DNA from: DIGJ01 sp041821315 | GTDB taxonomy: Bacteria > Bacillota > Clostridia > Lachnospirales > Lachnospiraceae | Assembly: GCA_041821315.1 (NCBI GenBank) | Contig: JBGUEO010000023.1 | Location: forward strand, 1-64,000 | Length of the DNA stretch: 64,000 nt | Direction: 5' to 3' | Shown: one piece after another, positions 35,782 to 45,345 of the stretch | Layout: every line of letters starts with the position of its first letter | Position numbering within the stretch: position 1 is the stretch's first letter | Notes under the pieces: model-generated | The model's input: the letters and a program-made list of their open reading frames with translations, nothing else | Told to the model about the DNA's origin: nothing | Databases searched by the model: none | Made by a program: the position numbers and the translations under genes

Positions 35782-38067
35782 TTATTGAAGCCAATTTTTC
35801 TCGATATCAGTTACAGGCATCGGTCTAGCAAAATAATATCCTTGTATTTCATCACATTTTAATTCTTTTAAACAATTCCATTGTTCTTTTGTTTCAACCC
35901 CTTCTGCTATCACCTTTATTCCTCTCGCATTTGCAATTTGAATCACCATTTTAATTATGGTGTAATCATAAGAATCTACCTCCATATTATCAATCAATTG
36001 CTTAGCAATTTTCAGGCGATTAATTGGAAGATTTTTTAAATAGTATAAAGAAGAATACCCAGTACCGAAATCATCAATTGCAATGGATAATCCCATATCA
36101 CTGATCTGATGTATTATATCAAGCACACCTCCATTTTCTTCTAACTGTACATTTTCTGTAATTTCAAGTTCAATGTTTTCCGCCTCTATTTGATACTTTT
36201 GCAATATATTTCGCAAATTTGAAATAAACGCTGGATCTTCTAACTGCTTTACCGATACATTAATTGCCATTTTTATTTTTTTTGCATATTCTTTTTCCCA
36301 TCTTACTGCTTGCATTATCCCCTGCTCCAATATCCAATATCCCAAAGGAACAATTAATCCTGTTTCTTCCGTAATTGGTATAAATTCACTTGGTGGAATA
36401 TAAGTACCATCTTTGCTCTTCCAGCGAATCAAAGCTTCGACTCCAAATATAGTTCCATTATCACAAAAAACCTGCGGCTGATAAAACAATTGAAATTCTT
36501 CATCGAACTTAACCGATTTAAGCTTCATCTCGATTTGATTTTTATAGTCTTCCTCTTTACCAATCTTTGTATTATATTGAAGTACCCGATTAAATCCTAT
36601 TTTTTTTGCATGAACCATAGCAGAATCAGCACATTTAATTAGATTTTCTGCTGTTTTTGCATCAAATGGATAATAAGAAATTCCTATATTTAGGGTACCT
36701 ACGATGTCATGATTTGCGATCGTATATGTATCACTACAAGTATGAATAATGTAATCTGCAAGGTGTAATCCTTCTTCATATGTATAATTTCCCTTTACTA
36801 CCATCATAAAACTGTTTTCGCCATAGGACGCTAGAAATACTCCCTTTTCTAACGCAATTTTCTTCATTCGCCGTACAACTTCTTTTAAAAATGCTTCTGC
36901 CGCATATTTCCCATACATTGCCAAAATACTTCGGTATTTATTCTGTTCGATATAAAACAATTGTATGGAATGCTTTCCTTCCTCTGCCTCACACACTTTC
37001 TCCAGGTACTCTTCAAAATAATAGCGGCTGTATAACTCGGTAACAATATCTGTATTTAACGCCTTAACAATTGCTTCGGTGCGTTCCTCTACCTGTGCTT
37101 CCAACTCTTCTACATATTCTTTTTCTTTTTGAAGCAATTCACGATTAAACTCATTGGCCTGTATATAGTTTTTAAAAACATAATATAATAAAAACAACGT
37201 AATCATAAAAAAGAGATATTGGATTTGATCACCACGGAATAACACCATGATAACTAAAACTGCTAAAAATATGATTTCCTTCCCATGCTTTCCCATCACA
37301 TTGTCTTCCATGGTATTGTGAACCATCTCTTTTTGTTTCTTTGTTTTAAGCAAACCAGCAATCGCTAGTAGTGTAAACGCGAGCATATATCCACCATCTA
37401 ATAAAGAATTTGGTTCATAGGAATAATAAAATATTTGATAATAATAGATAAAGTCCGTGATAACAAATACTGCTACTCCAAGAACAGACAAATAAGCGGA
37501 CAACAAGATTTTATTCTTGCGGATGGAGAAAAACCAAATATTTGTCCATGCAAACAAAAATGCATCTGCCATCATTGATAGCATCGCAACGATATTTTGT
37601 TTTATTATATTGGCCTTTTGTACATCCTGTTCAAAAACAAAAACCCATACCAAAACCATAATGCTTACGGAAATAAGCAAGGTATCCAAAAACACCTGCA
37701 TTTTATTCCAATGTTTAATTTCCTGATATCCAGATATAATAAACGAAACAAGCAAGAACAAATTGGTAATGGAATATCCATAGGTTATTACTGTGCTATT
37801 TTGTGGATTCATATGAAAAATCAATGTAGATATTCCCCACGCCGCATCACATAAAAACCATAAAAACACACTCAATGCTAAAAAACATCCTGCGACTTTT
37901 TGAATTTTACTTGTCTCAGCCAAAAAAAATCCTTTCAAAATATAGAAAAATGCTAGAAATGTAAGAATCGGCGATACGATATCTCCAATCCTTACATTTG
38001 TTTTTAGTAATGCTATCGCATATAAAATATATAGTAAACCATAGAACACAACTATTGCCTTTTTCAT
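35782..38067 (-). CDS. Membrane GGDEF-EAL protein, likely cyclic-di-GMP phosphodiesterase with degenerate GGDEF
   Basis: 761 residues. About eight to nine membrane segments fill residues 1-300, then a coiled coil (about 305-345), a GGDEF domain and a C-terminal EAL domain. The GGDEF active-site loop reads YGENSF, so cyclase activity is unlikely. The EAL domain keeps EALIRW (E544), NVS, ELEITEN, DDFGTGYSS (D665, D666) and EGVE, but the loop usually LKID(K/R)S is LKIAKQ, with Ala688 in place of the conserved Asp. So it is probably a PDE or a receptor. Own transcription unit between truA's operon and xpt. Confidence 0.88.
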   Translation of the reverse strand: MKKAIVVFYGLLYILYAIALLKTNVRIGDIVSPILTFLAFFYILKGFFLAETSKIQKVAGCFLALSVFLWFLCDAAWGISTLIFHMNPQNSTVITYGYSITNLFLLVSFIISGYQEIKHWNKMQVFLDTLLISVSIMVLVWVFVFEQDVQKANIIKQNIVAMLSMMADAFLFAWTNIWFFSIRKNKILLSAYLSVLGVAVFVITDFIYYYQIFYYSYEPNSLLDGGYMLAFTLLAIAGLLKTKKQKEMVHNTMEDNVMGKHGKEIIFLAVLVIMVLFRGDQIQYLFFMITLFLLYYVFKNYIQANEFNRELLQKEKEYVEELEAQVEERTEAIVKALNTDIVTELYSRYYFEEYLEKVCEAEEGKHSIQLFYIEQNKYRSILAMYGKYAAEAFLKEVVRRMKKIALEKGVFLASYGENSFMMVVKGNYTYEEGLHLADYIIHTCSDTYTIANHDIVGTLNIGISYYPFDAKTAENLIKCADSAMVHAKKIGFNRVLQYNTKIGKEEDYKNQIEMKLKSVKFDEEFQLFYQPQVFCDNGTIFGVEALIRWKSKDGTYIPPSEFIPITEETGLIVPLGYWILEQGIMQAVRWEKEYAKKIKMAINVSVKQLEDPAFISNLRNILQKYQIEAENIELEITENVQLEENGGVLDIIHQISDMGLSIAIDDFGTGYSSLYYLKNLPINRLKIAKQLIDNMEVDSYDYTIIKMVIQIANARGIKVIAEGVETKEQWNCLKELKCDEIQGYYFARPMPVTDIEKNWLQ

Positions 38068-38175
38068 TGCATTCCGCCTCTTTTCTCTTGGACTTCTTTT
38101 TATGTTAGTTTATCACAACAGCTTCTCCGCTTCAATACACGAAATAGAATATTTCTTATTATATTTACAAAAACA

Positions 38176-38215
38176 AAAAATACAGCAATCTTAAATTTCG
38201 TTTTGCTGTATTTTT
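38176..38215. terminator. Terminator after xpt
   Basis: TACAGCAA (38181-38188) with TTGCTGTA (38203-38210), extended by A5/T5 on the flanks (38176-38180 with 38211-38215). Lies 28 bp past the xpt stop on the minus strand. Confidence 0.85.
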
Positions 38216-38243
38216 ATGAACAGACCGCATTTTTTATTTATAC

Positions 38244-38822
38244 TTAATTCCGAAACACAATTTCTCCAGTCTTAGCATTCATTGATTCTACAATTGCTAA
38301 AGATTCCACATGAACTCCTGATTCACGTACAATTCTTCCTCCATCCTGAAATCCCTTTTCAATCACAATTCCAGCTCCTACCAATGCTGCTCCTGAATCT
38401 TTCACCAACTTGGTTAACCCAAGTAGGGCAGCTCCATTTGCAAGAAAGTCATCAATAATTAAAACTTTATCTTCTGGACCTAAAAACTCTTTTGCTACAA
38501 TAATATCATACACCTTTCCATGTGTAAAAGACTCCACCTTACTAGTATACGTATCGCCTGCAATGTTCTTTGTCTGATTTTTCTTTGCAAATACGACTGG
38601 CACCTCAAAATACTGAGCCACAATACAAGCAACACCGATTCCAGAAGCTTCAATTGTTAATATTTTATTAATATCACAATGCTCATAACGTTTTTTAAAT
38701 TCTTTCCCAAATTCCACAAAAAGCTTCACATCCATCTGATGATTCAGAAAGCTGTCTACTTTTAACACATTTCCTTCTTTTACTTTCCCGTCTTTTTGAA
38801 TTCTTTCTTTTAAAAGTTGCAT
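38244..38822 (-). CDS. xpt: Xanthine phosphoribosyltransferase
   Basis: 192 residues, full length for the B. subtilis-type Xpt. The PRPP-binding motif is VLIIDDFLANGAAL near residue 125, the N-terminal part has LTIEASGIGVA. It salvages xanthine to XMP and so competes with xanthine dehydrogenase for the same purine. Unlike B. subtilis xpt, the short leader (about 36 nt after the -10 at 38865) contains no purine aptamer. ACGGAGG precedes the ATG; a single-gene unit ended at 38176. Confidence 0.93.
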   Translation of the reverse strand: MQLLKERIQKDGKVKEGNVLKVDSFLNHQMDVKLFVEFGKEFKKRYEHCDINKILTIEASGIGVACIVAQYFEVPVVFAKKNQTKNIAGDTYTSKVESFTHGKVYDIIVAKEFLGPEDKVLIIDDFLANGAALLGLTKLVKDSGAALVGAGIVIEKGFQDGGRIVRESGVHVESLAIVESMNAKTGEIVFRN

Positions 38823-38864
38823 TTTGACCTCCGTTTAACTTGGTTTAGGGTTGTAATGGCTCTA

Positions 38865-38893
38865 ATTATAGGTAAAATTCAAACTAAAATCAA
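38865..38893 (-). promoter_or_regulatory. Promoter of xpt
   Basis: TTGATT (38888-38893) and TATAAT (38865-38870), 17-bp spacer, minus strand. Start site predicted only about 36 nt before the xpt ATG, which leaves no space for a riboswitch. Confidence 0.75.
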
Positions 38894-38954
38894 CCACAAT
38901 TTTATAATTTATTTTAATAAGCGCATGTATTCCTTAATGTATTTAATTTTTTAG

Positions 38955-38983
38955 TTTACCTGATTGTCGAAAGATGTTAAAAT
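38955..38983 (+). promoter_or_regulatory. Promoter of the 188-residue unknown gene
   Basis: TTTACC (38955-38960) and TAAAAT (38978-38983) with a 17-bp spacer, about 40 bp before the ATG at 39023. Confidence 0.55.
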
Positions 38984-39022
38984 AGAATAAGAATTATAAA
39001 TATTTGGTTGGAGGTAACCGTT

Positions 39023-39589
39023 ATGAACGAATCTAGTTTTTCCTTATTGAACCAAAAAGAAATTGATACTTTAATTACTTTTCTTTCAGAAAAGGATAAC
39101 AGTGTCACCCGAGATGTATTAAGTCAAGGCAGTATTGATAAATTAATACACTTAATCAGCGACAGTGATCTCCATAAAATACGATTAGATGCACTGGATG
39201 CTTTAGAATTAAAGCCAAACTATGATATTTTACAAGAACTCCATATTCGAACTGATTCTTCACAACTGTGTGAATTACTCTTTCGCATTGATGAAGATAG
39301 CAAGTATGTTAGTCTTTGTGCGAAAAACAAAGTAACCGGTAGCGAATATCCAATCACCCCTGCAACGCTGGATCGTTCTGAATTAATCAACGGTTCCACA
39401 TTCTGGGGTTATTCCATTGCACCTATTTTATTTGACAAAATAGCAAGAATTTTTAATCTAAAATATTCTCGCCAGACCTATGAAAGTATCTGCTCCCTAT
39501 TCTCCAAAATGAACTTTGGTTCGACGCAACATAGAGTACCATCTCTATACTGTCCATCCACTTACCAGCTTTTGGATAATCTTTTGTAG
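39023..39589 (+). CDS. Protein of unknown function (188 aa)
   Basis: GGAGG stands 8 bases before ATG 39023, so this start is chosen over an in-frame TTG at 39008. I do not recognise the family. It is soluble and mixed helical, without signal peptide or membrane segment. The first 90 residues look helical (EIDTLITFLSEK, DKLIHLISDSDLHKIRLDALDALEL) and could be a small helical-repeat or regulatory domain; the rest has scattered Cys (three) without a metal-site pattern. It overlaps the end of the convergent gene at 39562 by 28 bp. Own promoter. Confidence 0.6.
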   Translation: MNESSFSLLNQKEIDTLITFLSEKDNSVTRDVLSQGSIDKLIHLISDSDLHKIRLDALDALELKPNYDILQELHIRTDSSQLCELLFRIDEDSKYVSLCAKNKVTGSEYPITPATLDRSELINGSTFWGYSIAPILFDKIARIFNLKYSRQTYESICSLFSKMNFGSTQHRVPSLYCPSTYQLLDNLL

Positions 39590-39921
39590 TCATCGAGCAT
39601 TTCTTTTATTTCTTCAACGACTTCATGCTGTTTTGCAGAGATTTCTTCGTTATAATGTGCACACATAGACATGTCTTCTATAAAGGTACTTAATTCCTCC
39701 AGACAATCCAAAACATTCGCGATTGTCTGCGAGGGTTCTGATACATCTTTTTCTTTGGTAGATTCCACTGCTTCCATTACTTTTTGAGTCGCATTTCGAA
39801 TAGAATCGGAACAATTCAAAATATCGTATGCAACTCCTTCCAACATTCCTTGTGCTTCATCTAACTGATCGACTGCTTCCGCTACCCTTGCTATCTCAAT
39901 TGTTTTTTCGTTACCTTGCAT
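39562..39921 (-). CDS. Small helical protein downstream of radA, unknown function
   Basis: An ATG at 39936 overlaps the radA stop (TAATG), but GGAGAGG lies before the ATG at 39921; the latter gives 119 residues. The sequence is almost wholly helical and acidic, with heptad-like spacing (VAEAVDQLDEAQGMLEGVAYDI), and may be a coiled coil or helical bundle. I recognise no domain. As the last gene of the clpC-radA cluster it may be stress-related, but that is context only. Its 3' end overlaps the convergent gene ending at 39589. Confidence 0.65.
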   Translation of the reverse strand: MQGNEKTIEIARVAEAVDQLDEAQGMLEGVAYDILNCSDSIRNATQKVMEAVESTKEKDVSEPSQTIANVLDCLEELSTFIEDMSMCAHYNEEISAKQHEVVEEIKEMLDDYKRLSKSW

Positions 39922-39935
39922 ACTATCCCTCTCCA

Positions 39936-41306
39936 TTACATGTAATTAAGAAGTTCTCTTATGTTTTTGATTCCTATCAATTTCATATCCATACCAAGTT
40001 GCTTATCAAAAGATGTCCGGTTTGCCTCTGGAAAAAGACATACCTTAAATCCCATTTTTGAGGCTTCTATTATCCTTTGTTCTATCATATTAACTGCTCT
40101 AACTTCGCCAGTCAGCCCCACTTCACCAAACAAAATAGTGTTCATATCAAAGCAGGCGTTTTTAAAGCTAGAAACAATTGCTGCGATTAATGCCAAATCA
40201 AGTGCAGGCTCATTGATTCGAATTCCACCTGCGACATTAATATAAGCATCACAATCCCCTAATGAAACCCCTAATCGTTTTTCCACAACCGCCATAAGCA
40301 AATTTACTCGATTGTAATCAACCCCTGCTGCCGTTCTCCTTGGCATATTAAAGCTTGTCCTACAAATTAGTGCCTGTATCTCAACAAGAATAGGCCTTGT
40401 TCCCTCAATCGAACAAGATACCACGGAACCTGCTTCATCTTGCGGCTTACCTTTTAACATATATTCCGATGGATTTGTCACTTCAACAAGCCCGCTTCCC
40501 TTCATTTCAAATACACCAATCTCATTGGTTGAACCAAATCGATTCTTAACCGCACGAAGGATTCGGTAGGAAGCTGATCCATCCCCTTCAAAATACAACA
40601 CCGTATCTACCATATGTTCTAATACTCTAGGACCTGCCACCATACCTTCTTTTGTTACATGTCCAACAATAAAAATAGATATAGAAAGGCTCTTAGCCAG
40701 TCTCAATAAAGCGCTCGTCGTCTCTCTGACCTGACTGACGCTACCTGGTGCAGAAGAAATATCCTCACGAAACATGGTTTGAATGGAATCAATTACGACA
40801 ACTGCTGGCATCATATTTTTTAACGTTTCTTCGACAACATCTAAATCTGTTTCGCTTAACACCATCAGTTCCCCATTAAAACCACCAATACGGTCTGCTC
40901 GCATCTTTATCTGTTTTAGTGATTCTTCTCCCGATATGTAAAGTACTTTTTTTTCTTTGTCAACTAGATGTCTGCACATTTGCAAAAGAAGTGTTGACTT
41001 TCCGATTCCCGGATCACCACCAACTAAAACAAGTCCACCAATCACAATTCCACCACCTAATACGCGGTCAAATTCCTGAATTCCTATTTTAATTCGTTCA
41101 TCGTGCTCTATAAGAACTTTTGACAATGGCTCTGGTTCCCTTTTGCACCCATTTTTATTCCTATAAGAAAGAACCGACTTTGTCTTTCCCACCGTCGGTT
41201 CTTCTACAAATGAATCCCATACCTTGCAGCCAGGGCATTGCCCCAGCCACTTAGAAGATTCAAATCCACATTCTTTACAGAAAAATATTGTCTTATTTTT
41301 CGCCAT
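39936..41306 (-). CDS. radA: DNA repair protein RadA (Sms)
   Basis: 456 residues. A zinc finger at the N-terminus (C10, C13, C24, C27 in CKECG...CPGC), a RecA-like domain with Walker A GGDPGIGKST, the RadA-specific KNRFGS motif, and a C-terminal Lon-like domain without the protease Ser-Lys pair expected of an active Lon. It acts in recombination as a hexameric branch-migration helicase. Its position after clpC matches the classic Firmicutes order. Confidence 0.95.
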   Translation of the reverse strand: MAKNKTIFFCKECGFESSKWLGQCPGCKVWDSFVEEPTVGKTKSVLSYRNKNGCKREPEPLSKVLIEHDERIKIGIQEFDRVLGGGIVIGGLVLVGGDPGIGKSTLLLQMCRHLVDKEKKVLYISGEESLKQIKMRADRIGGFNGELMVLSETDLDVVEETLKNMMPAVVVIDSIQTMFREDISSAPGSVSQVRETTSALLRLAKSLSISIFIVGHVTKEGMVAGPRVLEHMVDTVLYFEGDGSASYRILRAVKNRFGSTNEIGVFEMKGSGLVEVTNPSEYMLKGKPQDEAGSVVSCSIEGTRPILVEIQALICRTSFNMPRRTAAGVDYNRVNLLMAVVEKRLGVSLGDCDAYINVAGGIRINEPALDLALIAAIVSSFKNACFDMNTILFGEVGLTGEVRAVNMIEQRIIEASKMGFKVCLFPEANRTSFDKQLGMDMKLIGIKNIRELLNYM

Positions 41307-41332
41307 CTAACCTATTATCCTATCTGAAAACT

Positions 41333-41755
41333 CTATGCGTTTACTTTTTTCACAATTTTAACGGTAGCTTCTTTTTCTGGTTCCAAGGAAATACTCATCA
41401 TAAGTTTTCCTCCAAGATTTGTCTTTACATCTCCTATACTATTCCCATCGATAACAACTTCATAGGTTTGCTCTGGTTCTAATTCCAATGTGACTTGAGA
41501 ATCTTCGAGCCCTTCCAACCGAAATTTTATCAAATCTGAGGTTTTATAAAATTCGTGAACGACAGTCCCAGGCTCTGATTCATACACCAAAAGTTCATTT
41601 TTCTTTAACTTTGTTACTTCCTGAAAGGTTTTGATTTTATAAATATTTCCCTCAAATTCAAAATCTTCAATCTTTGTCTTTTTATCTAACGTATAATCGC
41701 CAAAACTCAGTGTATTATTTTCTTCTCTTCTAATCAAACCTTGAATAATCGACAT
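41333..41755 (-). CDS. Conserved-looking hypothetical protein between clpC and radA
   Basis: 140 residues, no signal peptide, acidic, and beta-rich by inspection (alternating hydrophobic strands such as TYEVVIDGNSIGDVKTNLGGK). I do not recognise the family with certainty. It has a good ribosome binding site (AGGAGG) and lies 97 bp from clpC and 26 bp from radA, so it likely belongs to the cluster. A possible -10 (TATAAT) in the upstream gap could give it a separate start. Confidence 0.65.
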   Translation of the reverse strand: MSIIQGLIRREENNTLSFGDYTLDKKTKIEDFEFEGNIYKIKTFQEVTKLKKNELLVYESEPGTVVHEFYKTSDLIKFRLEGLEDSQVTLELEPEQTYEVVIDGNSIGDVKTNLGGKLMMSISLEPEKEATVKIVKKVNA

Positions 41756-41852
41756 CTTAATATCCTCCTAAAATTTATCTGAATTGTTTATCCTTTTATT
41801 ACTAATATATCTAGTATTCTATTATTATACAATACACTTTCTAATATTTCTA

Positions 41853-44297
41853 CTATTTTATATAAAATTCGACTTCTTTTCCCTTCATTCGAACAGAAAC
41901 AGCATCTCCTGCTTGAATGGTCCCTTCTAATACAGCTTCCGCTAATTTGTCTTCCACGTGTGTTTGGATTGCCCGACGAAGTGGCCTTGCTCCAAATTTT
42001 TGGTCGAATCCTACGCCTACAATATAATCAACCACTCCTGGTGTTATCTTTAGTGTTATATTCATCTGTGTCATACAACGCTTGTTAATGCCTTTTAGCA
42101 TAATACCAACAATTTCCTTAATATTTTCCTTGGTTAACGAATGGAATACAATAATTTCATCAATACGGTTGATAAATTCTGGCTTAAAGAGACGTTTCAC
42201 TTCCTCCATGACACCATCCTTCATTTTCTTATAGTCAAGCGACTCATCTTGCATGGAAGCAAATCCCAAATTCTTCGGTTCAACAATACGTGCTGCTCCT
42301 GCATTTGAAGTCATAATAATAATAGTATTTTTAAAACTAACTTTTCTTCCCTGAGCATCGGTAATATGACCATCATCCAATACCTGTAGTAAAATATTAA
42401 ATACATCTGGATGCGCTTTTTCAATTTCATCAAACAAGATAACGGAATATGGATTGCGACGAACCTTTTCGCTTAACTGTCCCCCTTCATCATAACCCAC
42501 ATATCCTGGAGGTGATCCAATCAGCTTCGATACACTATGCTTCTCCATATATTCTGACATGTCAACACGAATCATAGAGTTTTCACTTCCAAACATTGCC
42601 TCTGCTAGTGCCTTTGATAGCTCTGTTTTTCCCACACCTGTCGGTCCTAAAAAGAGGAAAGAACCAATCGGCCGATTTGGATCTTTTAATCCTACACGTC
42701 CACGTCGAATGGCTTTGGCAATCGCCGAAACTGCTTCTTCCTGTCCCACTACCCGTTCATGAAGAATAGATTCTAGCTTTTTAAGACGTTCTGTTTCTTC
42801 TTCTGCAATCTTTTTCACTGGAATTTTCGTCCAAGATGCAATAATGTCAGCGATTTCATTTTCGCCCACAATCAGTTCCCGTTCCATCTTTTCTTGTTCT
42901 TGCTTTTCTTTTAGTTTTAATATTTTCACACTATTGCGTTTCTGTTTTTTCTTGATTTCGCCCGCGTCTTCAAATGCTTCTAATTTAATTGCATCTTCTT
43001 TTTGTTGTTCTAAAACTTTATTTTCAAGTTCCAACTCCTTTATCTTAGGAGAGTCTACATAGGTACTTAAGCGAAGTTTAGAGGATGCTTCATCAATTAA
43101 GTCAATTGCTTTATCTGGCAGATATCGATCATTAATATATCGAGCGGACATCTTTACCGAAGCTTCTAGTGCCTCATCGTTAATCGTAACTCGATGATGT
43201 TCCTCATAGCTGCCTCTAAGTCCTTTCAGAATTTGGATTGCTTCTTCCTCACTCGGTTCCTCTACTAAAACTGGTTGAAATCTTCTCTCAAGTGCAGCAT
43301 CCTTTTCAATGTATTTTCGATATTCCTCTCTTGTTGTTGCGCCTATTAATTGTATTTCACCTCTTGCAAGAGATGGCTTTAAAATATTGGATGCATCAAT
43401 TGCACCTTCCGCCCCTCCAGCACCAATAATGGTATGAATCTCGTCAATAAATAATAAAACATTTCCATCACTAATTACTTCTGCAATCACTTTTTTAATT
43501 CTCTCTTCAAATTCTCCACGGTATTTTGATCCCGCAACCATACCGGATAAATCCAGGGTCAATAAACGCTTTTCCCTTATCGTATCTGGTATATTCCCTG
43601 CTATAATCTGGCTTGCAAGACCTTCTGCAATTGCAGTTTTACCAACACCTGGTTCTCCAACAAGGCATGGATTATTTTTCGTTCTTCGACTTAATATCTG
43701 AATAACACGCTGAATTTCATTCTCTCTCCCAATAACTGGATCCAGCCTTCCCTCTCTTGCAAGCTGCGTCAAATCTCTGCTATACTGATCTAGTGTCGGA
43801 GTTTGAGACTTTCCTTTTGTCTTTCCCTTGCTTGCCATATATTCATTTTTTGCTACGCCAACATCTTTTCCAATCGCAGTCATAATGTCAACATACAGTT
43901 TTTGCACATTTACACCTAGTGTATTTAATAGACGAACCGCAATGCAATCAGATTCTTTAATAAGGGAAATAAGAATATGTTCTGTTCCTACCTTTTGTAC
44001 CTTTAATCGCACTGCCTCTTTCACACTTTGTTGTAAGATACGTTCTGATCTTGGTGTAAAGTTATCTTTGTCCATCATTCCTATATTGCCCTGAGGTGCA
44101 ATTAATTGTTCAATCAAATCAATCAATTTATCCTTATCGACCCCATTTTCCTCAAGCACCGTAGCGGCCACACCAGGTGCGGTTAATAATCCAATTAATA
44201 AATGCTCCGTTCCAATATAATTATGTGACAATGCAAAAGAAATTTCTTTCGCATTATTAATTGCTTCTACTGCATTGTTTGTAAAATTTTCAAACAT
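41853..44297 (-). CDS. clpC: ATP-dependent Clp protease ATP-binding subunit ClpC
   Basis: The ATG at 44297 (MFENFTNNAVEAI) follows GGAGG by 7 bases; a longer in-frame ORF starting at 44393 runs into mcsB and is not used. 814 residues. Two Clp_N repeats (1-150), AAA-1 with GEPGVGKTA and DEIHTIIGAG, a UVR-containing linker (about 410-500), AAA-2 with GPTGVGKTE, and a C-terminal ClpB_D2 domain. It unfolds substrates for ClpP, including proteins tagged with phosphoarginine by McsB. 16 bp behind mcsB. Confidence 0.97.
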   Translation of the reverse strand: MFENFTNNAVEAINNAKEISFALSHNYIGTEHLLIGLLTAPGVAATVLEENGVDKDKLIDLIEQLIAPQGNIGMMDKDNFTPRSERILQQSVKEAVRLKVQKVGTEHILISLIKESDCIAVRLLNTLGVNVQKLYVDIMTAIGKDVGVAKNEYMASKGKTKGKSQTPTLDQYSRDLTQLAREGRLDPVIGRENEIQRVIQILSRRTKNNPCLVGEPGVGKTAIAEGLASQIIAGNIPDTIREKRLLTLDLSGMVAGSKYRGEFEERIKKVIAEVISDGNVLLFIDEIHTIIGAGGAEGAIDASNILKPSLARGEIQLIGATTREEYRKYIEKDAALERRFQPVLVEEPSEEEAIQILKGLRGSYEEHHRVTINDEALEASVKMSARYINDRYLPDKAIDLIDEASSKLRLSTYVDSPKIKELELENKVLEQQKEDAIKLEAFEDAGEIKKKQKRNSVKILKLKEKQEQEKMERELIVGENEIADIIASWTKIPVKKIAEEETERLKKLESILHERVVGQEEAVSAIAKAIRRGRVGLKDPNRPIGSFLFLGPTGVGKTELSKALAEAMFGSENSMIRVDMSEYMEKHSVSKLIGSPPGYVGYDEGGQLSEKVRRNPYSVILFDEIEKAHPDVFNILLQVLDDGHITDAQGRKVSFKNTIIIMTSNAGAARIVEPKNLGFASMQDESLDYKKMKDGVMEEVKRLFKPEFINRIDEIIVFHSLTKENIKEIVGIMLKGINKRCMTQMNITLKITPGVVDYIVGVGFDQKFGARPLRRAIQTHVEDKLAEAVLEGTIQAGDAVSVRMKGKEVEFYIK

Positions 44298-44313
44298 AAC
44301 TATGTCCTCCGTT

Positions 44314-45345
44314 TTATTTAAATTCAGGCAAATGTGTGTTAATATATTGTGCCCGTTTTTGATCTCTTTGTGCGCTTCCTGCAATTTTCCCAAGCGTAGT
44401 CTGCAGATTTCCAGGTTGTATTTCCATCATCAATTGAAACATGTAATTTGATTTTTTAAACGCAACCAAATTTGCATCTTCACCAAATTTAAGCTGTGAT
44501 AACAATGTCATTGCATCCTTAGTATTGATTTGTTTGGTATACTTAAGAACTCCATAAGATCGATAAATTTGATCCTCTAAACTCGCATAATTATTTGCTA
44601 AAATATATTCTCGTCTCTTTCGTTCCTGATAAATAATTTGATACACTACACCATCTAGTTTTTCGATGATGTCTTCTTCCTTCATTCCTAACGTCTTTTG
44701 ATTGGATATCTGATAAATACTTGCAGATGCCTTTGTTCCTTCTCCGTACATCCCACGTATCGCAACTCCAAATCGTCCTGCCTCGTTCATAAGCTGATTT
44801 ATCTTACCTGCTCCATCCAGTGCTGGCAAAAACACCATATAGGATGCTCGAAGACCAGTTCCTACATTCGTTGGACATGCCGTTAGGTATCCGTATTGAT
44901 TATGATATGCAATATCTAGTTTCTCTTCTAAATAATCATCTATTTTATTTGCTTCTTGTAACGCTTTTTTTATATTCATTGTGCCAGTCAAACTTTGGAT
45001 TCGTATATGATCTTCTTCATTTATCATAATACTTGCTTTTTCATCCGGAGCGACTAAAAGCCCCGTTTCTTGCTTCTTATCCACCATCGCTGGACTTATT
45101 ACATAACGTTCAAGCATGCTCATTTTGCTAATGTCATCCATTTTATTAATACTACTCGAAAGAAATATTCCTGATTCATTCTTTATATTGGCTAGCTTCC
45201 CAATTACTTCTTTATTTAGTGCAACCGCCTGATCCTCCGATAATTTTGGAGAAAAAGGATATCTTTTAATATTTCTTGCTAAACGAATACGACTAGAAAT
45301 AACTACGTCGCTGTATTCCCCTTCTTCTTCATACCATTTGCGCAT
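44314..45345 (-). CDS. mcsB: Protein-arginine kinase McsB
   Basis: 343 residues, guanido-kinase fold. SSRIRLARN near residue 17, then the catalytic loop CPTNVGTGLRAS with the conserved Cys and Thr, and RGMYGEGT. It phosphorylates arginine residues on misfolded proteins and regulators to mark them for ClpCP. Start overlaps mcsA by 43 bp, a coupled pair as in Bacillus. McsB normally inactivates CtsR, which is not found in this window. Confidence 0.96.
   Translation of the reverse strand: MRKWYEEEGEYSDVVISSRIRLARNIKRYPFSPKLSEDQAVALNKEVIGKLANIKNESGIFLSSSINKMDDISKMSMLERYVISPAMVDKKQETGLLVAPDEKASIMINEEDHIRIQSLTGTMNIKKALQEANKIDDYLEEKLDIAYHNQYGYLTACPTNVGTGLRASYMVFLPALDGAGKINQLMNEAGRFGVAIRGMYGEGTKASASIYQISNQKTLGMKEEDIIEKLDGVVYQIIYQERKRREYILANNYASLEDQIYRSYGVLKYTKQINTKDAMTLLSQLKFGEDANLVAFKKSNYMFQLMMEIQPGNLQTTLGKIAGSAQRDQKRAQYINTHLPEFK

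Noticed and set aside
38823..38900. Purine riboswitch before xpt
   Set aside because: No TCTACC or CCGTAAA-type elements are visible and the promoter leaves only about 36 nt of leader.
44298..44393. Longer ClpC N-terminus
   Set aside because: The extension overlaps mcsB and has no ribosome binding site; the family start MFENFTNNA has one.
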